Position numbers and translations under genes: made by a program
Source: Clostridium sp. 'deep sea'
GTDB lineage: Bacteria > Bacillota > UBA994 > PWPR01
Length of the DNA stretch: 64,000 nt
Assembly: GCF_014931565.1 (NCBI RefSeq)
Contig: NZ_CP063353.1
Span: 3,162,001-3,226,000 of the forward strand
Reading direction: 5' to 3'
The notes under the pieces: generated by a model
What the model saw: the letters and a program-made list of their open reading frames with translations, nothing else
What the model was told of the DNA's origin: nothing
The model's database searches: none
Part shown: one piece after another, positions 1 to 7,972 of the stretch
Numbering within the stretch: position 1 is the stretch's first letter
Layout of the letters: each line of letters starts with the position of its first letter

Positions 1-16
1 GTAAGGAGACAAAAAC

Positions 17-247
17 ATGAAAATAGAGATTTTAGGTACAGGTTGTACAAAATGTCGCAGGTTATATGAACGTGTACAAAAGGCTGTTACAGAGTTAGGT
101 ATAAATGCCGAGGTTGTGAAGGTTGAAAATATGACTGAAATAATTAACTATGGAGTAATGAAAACACCCGCTTTAGCTGTTAATGGTAAAGTAGAGATTG
201 TTGGCAGAATTCCAAAGCTAGCTGAAATAAAGGCTTTAATTAGCTAG
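17..247 (+). CDS. thioredoxin-fold redox protein (redox-active disulfide type)
   Basis: A 76-aa cytosolic thioredoxin-like protein. The start is short MKIEILGTG followed by a CTKC redox pair (Cys10/Cys13), and the TP motif near residue 50 (Pro51) sits where thioredoxins carry their cis-proline next to the active site. It lacks the length of a classical thioredoxin and matches the small 'redox-active disulfide protein 2' group, often found beside a permease. An AAGGAG ribosome site lies at 3-8. The window begins just upstream, so any operon partner is unseen. Substrate unknown. Confidence 0.85.
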   Translation: MKIEILGTGCTKCRRLYERVQKAVTELGINAEVVKVENMTEIINYGVMKTPALAVNGKVEIVGRIPKLAEIKALIS

Positions 248-263
248 TATAATAATAATAACC

Positions 264-300
264 TAAAAAATAATCGAAAATGTTTTCGATTATTTTTTTA
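264..300 (+). terminator. rho-independent terminator after the thioredoxin-like gene
   Basis: Inverted repeat AATAATCGAAAA / TTTTCGATTATT followed by a run of seven T. Confidence 0.8.
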
Positions 301-379
301 ATTTCCTTATAATAATAAATCTTTTGTAATATGCTATACTATACATAGTAATAAAATGCCGCAGAATTGGGGTGGAGAA

Positions 380-1033
380 TTGATACCTATAAGAGATACT
401 GTTAGGTCTAGAAGAAAGCCTATTATAACAATAATCATAATTGCAATAAATATTGTTGTTTTTTTATATCAAAATTCACTTGGTACAAGAGCTTATCAAA
501 TGTTTGTCGCAAAATATTCAATAATACCAGTGTTAGGATTTTACCAACCTTGGAGATTCATAACCTCTGCGTTTTTACATGGTAGTTGGTTGCATTTAAT
601 AGGTAATATGTTGTATCTATGGATATTTGGTGATAATGTTGAAGATAAAACAGGTCATTTTAAGTTTATTTTATTTTACATATTAGCAGCTGCTATAGCT
701 GGATTCGCCCAAATGTTAACTGATGTAAATAGCCTTGTTCCTGTTATTGGTGCAAGTGGAGCAGTTGCGGGTATTTTAGGTGCTTATTTTATTTGTTGTC
801 CTGGTTCAAGAGTAGTAACTTTAATACCAATCTTTTTCTTTTTTACAACTGTAGAAATACCAGCTTTTGTTTATTTATTAGGCTGGTTTGCACTGCAATT
901 TATCAATGGTGTATCTACAGTTGGTGGGGCTTCATCGGTAGCATGGTGGGCTCATATTGGCGGATTTGTAGCAGGTATGGTGCTTATTAAACTGTTTTAT
1001 AGTAAGCAGAAAAGAAGAGATGATTTTTATTAA
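380..1033 (+). CDS. rhomboid family intramembrane serine protease
   Basis: Integral membrane protease that cleaves single-pass membrane substrates within the bilayer. I place the start at TTG 380 (MIPIRDTVRSRRKP), the usual clostridial rhomboid opening, rather than the in-frame ATG at 356, which has no ribosome site; GGTGGAG lies directly upstream of 380. Six or so hydrophobic segments are visible. The catalytic dyad is seen as Ser in GASGAVAG and His in the AWWAHIGGF segment; the WRFITSAFLHGSWLHLIGN stretch is the typical loop-1/TM2 region. Monocistronic, between two terminators. Confidence 0.92.
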   Translation: MIPIRDTVRSRRKPIITIIIIAINIVVFLYQNSLGTRAYQMFVAKYSIIPVLGFYQPWRFITSAFLHGSWLHLIGNMLYLWIFGDNVEDKTGHFKFILFYILAAAIAGFAQMLTDVNSLVPVIGASGAVAGILGAYFICCPGSRVVTLIPIFFFFTTVEIPAFVYLLGWFALQFINGVSTVGGASSVAWWAHIGGFVAGMVLIKLFYSKQKRRDDFY

Positions 1034-1048
1034 ACTATAGATCTTAGT

Positions 1049-1074
1049 GAGCTCGCTATTATGCGAGCTTTTTA
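1049..1074 (+). terminator. terminator after rhomboid gene
   Basis: AGCTCGC / GCGAGCT hairpin with TTTTT following. Confidence 0.75.
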
Positions 1075-1193
1075 TATAAGAAATTATTGCTAACTAGAAA
1101 ATGTCATAAACAGTATATTGACATTTATTATGGTTAGAGCTTTAATAGTAAGAGAAATGTGGGTTATTATCAAAATATATTAAGGGGATAACA

Positions 1194-2288
1194 ATGAAGA
1201 TAACAGGAGTATCTATTGGTGGATTTAAAAACATAGAAACAGTAACACTAAATTTCAGTAATAAAATTACTGCCCTAATTGGGTTTAATAACTATGGTAA
1301 ATCAAATGTTCTTGATGCAATTAACTTTGGTCTACAGTTCATTAAAGCAAACATGAGCAATAGAAAAAAAATGATGTCTAACTCTCAAGTACAGCCACTT
1401 ATAATAGATTTAAAAGGTAAGCCTTTCAAATTTTCTATCCAGTTTAAAGACAACAAACATTGTTATTCGTATTCGTATAGTTGGTATTGGAATACAGATG
1501 AGGTTTACAACGAAGAACTTATTAGAGATAATTTAGTAATACACTACCGAAACACAAACACTCAGGTAGTACCTAATTTAGGTTTATTAATAGATAAAAA
1601 GGATAGTAACTTACAAGAGTTGTATAAGTGGATTAAAACAATTTCTGCTTATGGAGCTGATTTAGTTACAGACATAAAATCAAATACAGTAGTACATAAA
1701 GAGCACCACTCTACACTTGCCAAAGCACTTTATGATTTGCAGAATAATTTTAGCAATGAGTACCAACTATTAATGGAAGCTTATACATCATTAATGCCCA
1801 GCATTAAATACTTAAAACCACAAATCCAAAATAATGAGTATAGAATACTTGTAAAAGAAGATAATGTAAAAACAGAAACCCTATTTGAGCAATTATCTAT
1901 GGGTTCACGTAGACTTTTAGCACTATTATACATGGCTATAAAAGCAAAAGAACTTAATATTCAAGTCCTGTTTTTTGAAGAAATAGAGGCATGTTTACAC
2001 CCCAGACTAATACCTTTACTCTTAATGTCTTTAAGTAAACTAGCAATAGAGAGTAATATAGTGTTAACCAGTCATTCACCTTATTTAATACAACATCTTC
2101 CAATCAATAGTATTTATTTATCTTTACCATTAAAAAATGGTTTAGCAAGTTTTAAAACCATAAACACCGATTTACAAGCAAAATTACTAAGGCAAGCTGA
2201 AGAACTTGAAATATCTTTAGGTGTTTATCTTTTTGATTTATTAATAGAGTCCTTTTATGATCCCCAAGTATTAATGGAGTGGCTATAA
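1194..2288 (+). CDS. OLD/RecF-like AAA ATPase, probable partner of the TOPRIM protein
   Basis: A 364-aa ABC-type ATPase of the AAA_15/AAA_21 (OLD-like) group. Visible motifs: N-terminal FKNIETVTLNF, Walker A GFNNYGKS (residues 30-37), signature-like LSMGSRRLLAL (about 234-244), Walker B VLFFEEIEACLHP (about 258-270) and the switch His in TSHSPYL (His294). OLD-family proteins normally carry a C-terminal TOPRIM nuclease; here the protein ends after the ATPase and a TOPRIM protein is the very next gene. Such split pairs occur in anti-phage systems such as PARIS (AriA/AriB). Role inferred, not proven. A GGGGA ribosome site precedes ATG 1194. Confidence 0.8.
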   Translation: MKITGVSIGGFKNIETVTLNFSNKITALIGFNNYGKSNVLDAINFGLQFIKANMSNRKKMMSNSQVQPLIIDLKGKPFKFSIQFKDNKHCYSYSYSWYWNTDEVYNEELIRDNLVIHYRNTNTQVVPNLGLLIDKKDSNLQELYKWIKTISAYGADLVTDIKSNTVVHKEHHSTLAKALYDLQNNFSNEYQLLMEAYTSLMPSIKYLKPQIQNNEYRILVKEDNVKTETLFEQLSMGSRRLLALLYMAIKAKELNIQVLFFEEIEACLHPRLIPLLLMSLSKLAIESNIVLTSHSPYLIQHLPINSIYLSLPLKNGLASFKTINTDLQAKLLRQAEELEISLGVYLFDLLIESFYDPQVLMEWL

Positions 2289-2290
2289 AC

Positions 2291-2896
2291 ATGGTTAAAC
2301 AGAACTATGGAGTAATCATATTTGTTGAGGGAGACACCGAAGTAGAGTTTTATAAATTTTTAATAGAGTGGTTAAAAAGACATGGTTATAAATCAAAAAC
2401 AAAGGGTCCCGTTATTATTAAAAATCTACACGGAATTGGTGGGTTTAAAAGGATTGCCTTACGTTATTACTTAAATAAAATACTTCCTAAACAAGTAAAT
2501 ACTAAATTTTATGTTGTATTAGCTTATGATACTGATGTATTTGAGTATAGTAACCAACCACCAGTTAATTGGAAAAAGGTTGACAAAGCTTTTAGAGCTT
2601 ATGGAGCCTTAGATGTAATTCACGTAGAACAACAATATATGATAGAAGATTGGTTTTTACTAGACTCAAAGGGTTTATGTAAACACTTAGGCTTACCCTT
2701 AAATACAGTTGTACCAGCTGGCAAAGATGCAAATGAGCGTATGCAAAGGCTTTTTTATAAAGCCAATAAGCTATATTATAAAGGGCATTACACAAAACGC
2801 TTTTTAGACGAATTAGACATAGGTTTAATATATAACAAATTAAAACCAGAATTAAAACCATTTGTAGAAATTCTTTTTAATAAAAAGGTGAACTAA
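2291..2896 (+). CDS. TOPRIM-domain protein, probable nuclease partner of the OLD-like ATPase
   Basis: About 201 aa. The fold is suggested by FVEGDTEVEFY (Glu13) near the N-terminus and DTD (Asp80/Asp82) in FYVVLAYDTDVF, the acidic residues that bind metal in TOPRIM enzymes. I start at ATG 2291; an in-frame GTG at 2279 lies inside the end of the ATPase gene and its ribosome site would have no spacing. The gap to the ATPase stop is two bases, so the two are translationally coupled. The stop codon abuts the ATG of the response regulator with no base between. It resembles the AriB/DUF4435 or OLD TOPRIM half; the family cannot be fixed by eye. Confidence 0.7.
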   Translation: MVKQNYGVIIFVEGDTEVEFYKFLIEWLKRHGYKSKTKGPVIIKNLHGIGGFKRIALRYYLNKILPKQVNTKFYVVLAYDTDVFEYSNQPPVNWKKVDKAFRAYGALDVIHVEQQYMIEDWFLLDSKGLCKHLGLPLNTVVPAGKDANERMQRLFYKANKLYYKGHYTKRFLDELDIGLIYNKLKPELKPFVEILFNKKVN

Positions 2897-3583
2897 ATGT
2901 TAGCTAATATTTTAGTTGTAGAAGATGATGAAGCTATTCGTTGTATTGTCAAAAAATACTTACAGGTAAATGGATTTAAGGTGCTTGAAGCTAGTGATGG
3001 TTTGCAAGCTATGGTTATCATAAAGACTCAAAATATAGACCTAGTAATTTTAGATATTTTAATTCCTCATTTAGATGGTTTTACAGTATGTAAATACATT
3101 AGAGAATCAAATACAGTGCCAATTATAATGGTAACAGCAAAAAGCACTGACCATGATAAACTAAAAGGTTATGATTTGGGAGCAGATGATTATGTAGTAA
3201 AACCATTTAATCCCCAGGTATTAGTTGCAAAAGTAAAAGCCATGATAACTAGGGCTAACAGGGGTAGTAATATTGATTTTATTAACTTAGGTGGGGTATG
3301 TTTAAATAGCTCAGCTCAAACGGTAATAGCAGATAATCAAGAAATAACTTTAACCTATAAAGAATATCAGTTATTAAAAATTCTAATGAAAAATGCTGGC
3401 AGGGTCTTTACAAGAGAACAACTATTAAATAAAGTTTGGGGATATGATTATCAAGGCAGTTTAAGAACAGTAGATACCCATATTAAAAGACTGCGTAACA
3501 AGTTAGGTACTCAGTCTAAACATATTGTAACTCTTATAAAATCAGGATATAAATTTGAGGCTAAAGATGATAAATTTAAATAA
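2897..3583 (+). CDS. OmpR-family response regulator
   Basis: A 228-aa two-component regulator. Receiver domain residues 1-120: acidic pair Asp10/Asp11, phospho-acceptor Asp53 (DLVILDIL), and the conserved Lys in DDYVVKPF. Winged-helix DNA-binding domain from about 130 (LTYKEYQLLKILMKNAGRVF, then RTVDTHIKRLRNKLG). It begins on the base after the TOPRIM stop and runs into the histidine kinase gene. Likely controls the downstream ABC exporter genes. Confidence 0.95.
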   Translation: MLANILVVEDDEAIRCIVKKYLQVNGFKVLEASDGLQAMVIIKTQNIDLVILDILIPHLDGFTVCKYIRESNTVPIIMVTAKSTDHDKLKGYDLGADDYVVKPFNPQVLVAKVKAMITRANRGSNIDFINLGGVCLNSSAQTVIADNQEITLTYKEYQLLKILMKNAGRVFTREQLLNKVWGYDYQGSLRTVDTHIKRLRNKLGTQSKHIVTLIKSGYKFEAKDDKFK

Positions 3584-4628
3584 AGTAAAACAGAAATATT
3601 TTCATGGAATTTCTCTAAAATTATTTTTAATAGCTAAAATCTTTATCTGTATTTTGCTTCTTTTAAGCTTTACCCCTAATATTATAGTTTTTAGTTTTGC
3701 TACTATTGAAATCAACCTAATCTCAATAATAAGTATTTGTTTTATACTCATACTATTTTACACTTATAATAAAATGTTAGCCCAACCTTTAATTAAAATA
3801 AATGAGGCTGTAGCGAAAATAACTGATTTGCAATTTCAAACTAACATAAGTATTCATCATAAAGATGAACTTGGAGAACTGGGTCATAATCTTAATTTAT
3901 TGTCTAAAAAATTAAAAATTACTATTAATCAGCTTGAAAATGAGTTAAATAAAAACACAAATTTATTGAAACAACAACAAGAATTAATAGACGATTTATC
4001 TCATGAAATAAAAACTCCGCTAAGTATAATTACTGCCTATACTCAGGCAATAAAAGATAATATCAATCCTCAATTAAATAATGCTTACTTGTGTACAATA
4101 CTCTCAGAAGTAACAAAAATAAATAGCCTGTTGGTTAAGCTGTTAAATATATCTGCATATGAGTCTGGTGTATTAAACATAAATGCCCAATCTTTTGATT
4201 TAGTAGAATTAGTAGAGGAAATAGCGGGTAGAATTTTAATAGATCAGTCTTTAAAGGAATTAAATATAATATGTAATTTACCACAGAGTATTTTTATTAA
4301 GGCAGATAAAGACTTGCTAGCAAAAGCTCTTACAAATTTAGTATTGAATGCTTATCTTTATGTAGATGAAAATAACACAATAAAAATTACCATAAAAAAT
4401 GAAAATAATACAGTACTGTTTGAGCTGTATAACTCATGTGAGTTTATTAGCAATGAGCAGTTAAAAAATATATGGAAAAGGTTTTATCGAATAGATAAAT
4501 CACGCAGTAAAAATACTGGTGGAAGTGGCTTAGGATTGTCAACTGTTTATCATATATTAAAACTTCATAATTACCAATTTACTGCTAAATATAAAAATAA
4601 TGGCTTTCATTTTTCATTAATAATATAA
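3567..4628 (+). CDS. sensor histidine kinase
   Basis: A 353-aa membrane kinase paired with the preceding regulator. Two membrane segments in the first 70 residues enclose a very short external loop, as in intramembrane-sensing kinases; then a HAMP-like linker, a coiled coil, the H-box DDLSHEIKTPLS (His146), the N-box LVLNAY and the G-box NTGGSGLGLS. ATG 3567 is preferred over the in-frame TTG 3555 because GAGG sits six bases before it. It overlaps the regulator gene by 17 bp, so the two are co-translated. Confidence 0.93.
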   Translation: MINLNKVKQKYFHGISLKLFLIAKIFICILLLLSFTPNIIVFSFATIEINLISIISICFILILFYTYNKMLAQPLIKINEAVAKITDLQFQTNISIHHKDELGELGHNLNLLSKKLKITINQLENELNKNTNLLKQQQELIDDLSHEIKTPLSIITAYTQAIKDNINPQLNNAYLCTILSEVTKINSLLVKLLNISAYESGVLNINAQSFDLVELVEEIAGRILIDQSLKELNIICNLPQSIFIKADKDLLAKALTNLVLNAYLYVDENNTIKITIKNENNTVLFELYNSCEFISNEQLKNIWKRFYRIDKSRSKNTGGSGLGLSTVYHILKLHNYQFTAKYKNNGFHFSLII

Positions 4629-4715
4629 AAGTTCACATGTAGGACACATGCTCGAAAACTCCGGAACAAATTTATTTGTTATAGTGCAAATAAATAAAGT
4701 GAAGGAGTTGTTTTT

Positions 4716-4850
4716 ATGTTTTTAGGATTACAATGGTATTGGTGGCTGGTTTTGATAGTGCTTTTTGTAGGTGCATTGCCTTTAAAGATTAAGCTAACCA
4801 AGAGACTATTAAATAAATCAACTAAAGAAAGTAAACATAAAGATGATTAA
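4716..4850 (+). CDS. small single-pass membrane protein ahead of the ABC exporter
   Basis: A 44-aa ORF with a very good AAGGAG site at 4702-4707. It reads MFLGLQWYWW, then one hydrophobic helix, then a basic, hydrophilic tail. Its last eight bases overlap the start of the ATPase gene, which has no clear ribosome site of its own; coupled translation is likely. It may be a small subunit or regulator of the exporter; function unknown. Confidence 0.6.
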   Translation: MFLGLQWYWWLVLIVLFVGALPLKIKLTKRLLNKSTKESKHKDD

Positions 4851-5691
4851 AGTTAGTAATCTCCAATTTGCCTACAATAGCAATAATATAGTTTTACACG
4901 ACCTTAAGTTTAGTGTTAAAAAAGGTGAAATATTTGGTTTTTTAGGACCTAATGGATCAGGAAAGTCAACTACTCAAAAAATTTTAATGGGAATATTACC
5001 AAATTATTTTGGAAACGTAAAAGTAAATAATACAGATCTAAAGAAAATAAATAAACATTATTATGAAGACATAGGGGTTCTGTTTGAAATGCCGTATCTC
5101 TATAATACACTAAGTGCAGTAGATAACCTAAAATACTTTGCTAGTTTTTATAGTCAAAAAACTAGAGATATAGTTCAATTATTACGATTAGTAGGTCTAA
5201 AGTCTGAGTACTTTCACAAACAGGTAAAGCATTATTCAAAAGGCATGAAACAACGTACAAGTATAGCGAGGTGTTTAGTTAATAACCCCAAAATATTATT
5301 TTTAGATGAACCTGTTAGTGGTTTAGACCCTAGTGGAGCTGTATTAATAAAAAACATAATAAGAGCTGAAAAAGAGAAAGGAACAACTATATTTTTAACA
5401 ACACACAATATGTTTGTGGCAGAGCAGCTCTGTGATAGAGTTGCATTTATAGTTGACGGTGAAATAAAGGCTTTAAATTCTCCCCAAAAATTAAAACAAG
5501 ATTATGCAGCTAATACTCTAGAAATTAAATATTTAAGAGAAGGGATAGAAGAAGTTCAGGTTATATCCATTGAAGAGTTTAAAAGAGGCATAGCAGCTAG
5601 CTTCGATAATATTGTAAGTATTAATTCTAAACAAGATAATCTGGAAGATGTTTTTATAAAACTAACTGGCAAGAGGTTACACAATGGTTAA
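4843..5691 (+). CDS. ABC transporter ATP-binding protein
   Basis: A 282-aa ATPase of the drug/peptide export type. Walker A GPNGSGKST (35-43), a signature variant YSKGMKQR (about 135; LSGGQ is degenerate), Walker B ILFLDEP and a switch His in LTTHNM. It overlaps the first permease gene by eight bases. Together with the two permeases and the upstream two-component system this resembles peptide-antibiotic resistance or immunity exporters (inference). Confidence 0.93.
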   Translation: MIKVSNLQFAYNSNNIVLHDLKFSVKKGEIFGFLGPNGSGKSTTQKILMGILPNYFGNVKVNNTDLKKINKHYYEDIGVLFEMPYLYNTLSAVDNLKYFASFYSQKTRDIVQLLRLVGLKSEYFHKQVKHYSKGMKQRTSIARCLVNNPKILFLDEPVSGLDPSGAVLIKNIIRAEKEKGTTIFLTTHNMFVAEQLCDRVAFIVDGEIKALNSPQKLKQDYAANTLEIKYLREGIEEVQVISIEEFKRGIAASFDNIVSINSKQDNLEDVFIKLTGKRLHNG

Positions 5692-6679
5692 ACAATTTAT
5701 AGCCATTCTTAAAAACGATTTTAAATGTGTAATAAAGAGCAATCAGTATCTTATATTAATATGTTCATTACTAGTTTACACCCTGTATATTAACTGTATC
5801 TATATTAATAATAATGTTAATCCATATCCCATAATAATTTTGGATTCCTACAAATCCAGTTTAATTAGTGATACACATGTAAGCTATGTTGATAATGAAC
5901 AACAGCTATATCAAGAATTACAAAATAATAAGGAAGCTATAGCAGTTAAAACAGCTAATAAAAAATCAGAAATCGTAATAATTGATTCTGGTAGTGAAAA
6001 AATTAACAACCTAAAAAAGCTATATGTAACAAGTAAGCTTAAAAGTACAAACATTAAAGCAGATTTTGAGGTGCTTGGTACAATTAGTTTTAAACAACAT
6101 AAGAGAATAGAAATGACTAGTGTAGTGATTTTTTTCGAGATTACAGCCATTAGCTTTTTAACCATTGCTGCATTATTTTTTAAAGAAAAAGAGCAGGGTA
6201 TCTTAAAAATAAGTTCTATTATGCCAATTAAAAAACACTACCTTATTTTATCAAAAATTATAGTTTTTCTGTTACTAGATATTTGTTTTGTTGTGATATT
6301 GTGTTTACTAAACATAGGTTATAGCTATTTTATGACTGTGTTAATAAATGTGCTAATTCAAGTGTTATTGTTATCACCAATAATGGTTATGTTAGGATTT
6401 ATTTTTTCATTATTGTATAGAAACTTTAAACAATTTATATTTGCCTATACTGGTATAATTATTTTGTTTACTTCACCTGTTTTTTTATTTGTTAACACCC
6501 CTTTTAAGTGGTCTGCCATAGAGTATTTTCCTACCTACTATTTATATACAAACTTACATAAAGCGCTTTATAACAAGCTAAACATGTCTCTAGTAAGCTA
6601 CCTAGTTTATATCTTAGTGTTGATACTCTTATTTATAATTAATACTAGGTTAATAAGAAATGAAATGAAAAGGAGCTGA
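5684..6679 (+). CDS. ABC-2 type transporter permease
   Basis: A 331-aa membrane protein: one N-terminal helix, an external domain of about 120 residues, then five or so helices in the C-terminal half, the ABC-2 layout. KEKEQGILKISSIMP is the conserved cytosolic segment after the second helix. It overlaps the ATPase gene and is followed four bases later by a second permease. Confidence 0.85.
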   Translation: MVKQFIAILKNDFKCVIKSNQYLILICSLLVYTLYINCIYINNNVNPYPIIILDSYKSSLISDTHVSYVDNEQQLYQELQNNKEAIAVKTANKKSEIVIIDSGSEKINNLKKLYVTSKLKSTNIKADFEVLGTISFKQHKRIEMTSVVIFFEITAISFLTIAALFFKEKEQGILKISSIMPIKKHYLILSKIIVFLLLDICFVVILCLLNIGYSYFMTVLINVLIQVLLLSPIMVMLGFIFSLLYRNFKQFIFAYTGIIILFTSPVFLFVNTPFKWSAIEYFPTYYLYTNLHKALYNKLNMSLVSYLVYILVLILLFIINTRLIRNEMKRS

Positions 6680-6683
6680 TAAA

Positions 6684-7682
6684 ATGTTTACTATGATAAA
6701 ACTACAACTAAAAAATATGTTTAGAGATAAAATTATTATTATTTCAGTTTGTTTGCCTTTAGTACTGGCTATTATAATAAAATTTTATACTCCAGAAAGC
6801 TTACTTGTTGATCCTAAAATAGCCATTTTAGAGAATAATTTAAGTAACGTAATGGTTAAAAAATTAAGAAACTATGCTGATGTTGAATTGTTTAAGAGTG
6901 TAAACGAATTAGAGAATAAAGTAAAAGTAACTAGTGATGAAACCATTGGCATTATATATGATGAAAAAACAAATATATATAGTTACATTTTGCAAGGAAA
7001 CGAAACAAACCGTACCAAAGAAATAGCAAGTTCATTAGTTGCCTTTAATGCCAATGGCTACAGCACTATAGGTAATATTAAAATCTTAAAGTGTTCTTCA
7101 GAAGGACTCAATAGCAAAGATTTAATTTCTGCTATTGTCATTTTAATTGCTTTTTATATGGGAAGTACATTTGTTACATTTACTATAGTAAGTGAAAAAG
7201 AGCAGGGATTAAATCAGGTATTTAAAATATCACCAATTTCAAAATCTAAATTTGCTTTAATAAAAATTATTTTAGGATTTTCTCTTACATGTATAGTTAG
7301 TTTTATAGTAGCTCTATTCTTAGTAGACACTAGTAACATATCATTATTATTTTTATTTATTACAGTTTCATCACTCAGTACTGTTAGCTTAGGATTATTT
7401 ATAGGGTCTTTATCTAAAGATTTAATTACAGCAATCGTTAACACAAAAGTTGTGTTATTAGCATTTATTTTTTTACCATTTATTGCTATTATAATGCCAG
7501 ATAACCTACAAAAAGTAAAAATATTATTTAATATTTTGCCTAGTTATCCAATCTTTAAGGGTTTGCTAAGTTTTAATAATATAACAACAACTAGTATCTT
7601 AACTTGTATAGCTACAATAGCAATTCACATAATTATTTCATACTATCTCTACACAAAAAAGCTATATAATAAATACTATTAG
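6684..7682 (+). CDS. ABC-2 type transporter permease
   Basis: A 332-aa paralogue of the preceding permease with the same layout: N-terminal helix, external domain, the segment SEKEQGLNQVFKISP, and a cluster of C-terminal helices. An AAGGAG site lies upstream. Last gene of the 1194-7682 run; probably forms a heterodimeric channel with the preceding permease. Confidence 0.85.
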   Translation: MFTMIKLQLKNMFRDKIIIISVCLPLVLAIIIKFYTPESLLVDPKIAILENNLSNVMVKKLRNYADVELFKSVNELENKVKVTSDETIGIIYDEKTNIYSYILQGNETNRTKEIASSLVAFNANGYSTIGNIKILKCSSEGLNSKDLISAIVILIAFYMGSTFVTFTIVSEKEQGLNQVFKISPISKSKFALIKIILGFSLTCIVSFIVALFLVDTSNISLLFLFITVSSLSTVSLGLFIGSLSKDLITAIVNTKVVLLAFIFLPFIAIIMPDNLQKVKILFNILPSYPIFKGLLSFNNITTTSILTCIATIAIHIIISYYLYTKKLYNKYY

Positions 7683-7690
7683 CTTATTTG

Positions 7691-7719
7691 TTGACATTAA
7701 TATTAAGCTAAACTATACT
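7691..7719 (+). promoter_or_regulatory. near-consensus sigma-A promoter
   Basis: TTGACA at 7691-7696, 17-bp spacer, TATACT at 7714-7719. It begins nine bases after the permease stop and drives the leader region ahead of rsgA. Confidence 0.85.
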
Positions 7720-7750
7720 AAAAGTAATAACATGAAAGAGGGTGTTCACA

Positions 7751-7816
7751 ATGAAAAAACTACAAAATAATATTTTAGCTAGTAAACTGAATGCCTTGCA
7801 TATTAGGATAAAGTAA
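7751..7816 (+). CDS. putative 21-aa leader peptide
   Basis: A short ORF (MKKLQNNILASKLNALHIRIK) with a GAGGG ribosome site about ten bases upstream, placed between a strong promoter and two alternative hairpins. Its position suggests a translated attenuator leader; no known leader family recognised. Confidence 0.4.
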   Translation: MKKLQNNILASKLNALHIRIK

Positions 7817-7822
7817 ACTTAT

Positions 7823-7921
7823 ATCCCTATAGCAGGCCTATGCTGGCTTTAGGGATTTTAAATAGGTAGCTATTTATAGCTTAATAATAAAGTGAGTCCC
7901 TATGACATAGGGACTTTTTTA
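7823..7921 (+). promoter_or_regulatory. attenuator-like paired hairpins ending in a terminator
   Basis: Hairpin 1 uses ATCCCTA (7823-7829) and TAGGGAT (7850-7856). Hairpin 2 is AGTCCCTAT / ATAGGGACT (7895-7903 / 7907-7915) followed by TTTTTT, an intrinsic terminator. The TAGGGA arm of hairpin 1 is also complementary to the TCCCTA arm of the terminator, so the two structures are mutually exclusive. Next gene is rsgA. Could instead be a small RNA of about 195 nt. Confidence 0.55.
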
Positions 7922-7972
7922 TATTTTATTAATAATCCATAAAGTTGGCAACAAAATTATGGAGGTATTTTA

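Noticed and set aside
356-379. Longer rhomboid start at ATG 356
   Set aside because: No ribosome site, and TTG 380 gives the conserved IPIRDT start with GGAG before it.
793-990. 65-aa ORF inside the rhomboid gene
   Set aside because: Out-of-frame shadow of a membrane protein gene.
7720-7972. T-box or metabolite riboswitch before rsgA
   Set aside because: No T-box sequence and no known riboswitch core; the paired hairpins and leader ORF explain the region better.
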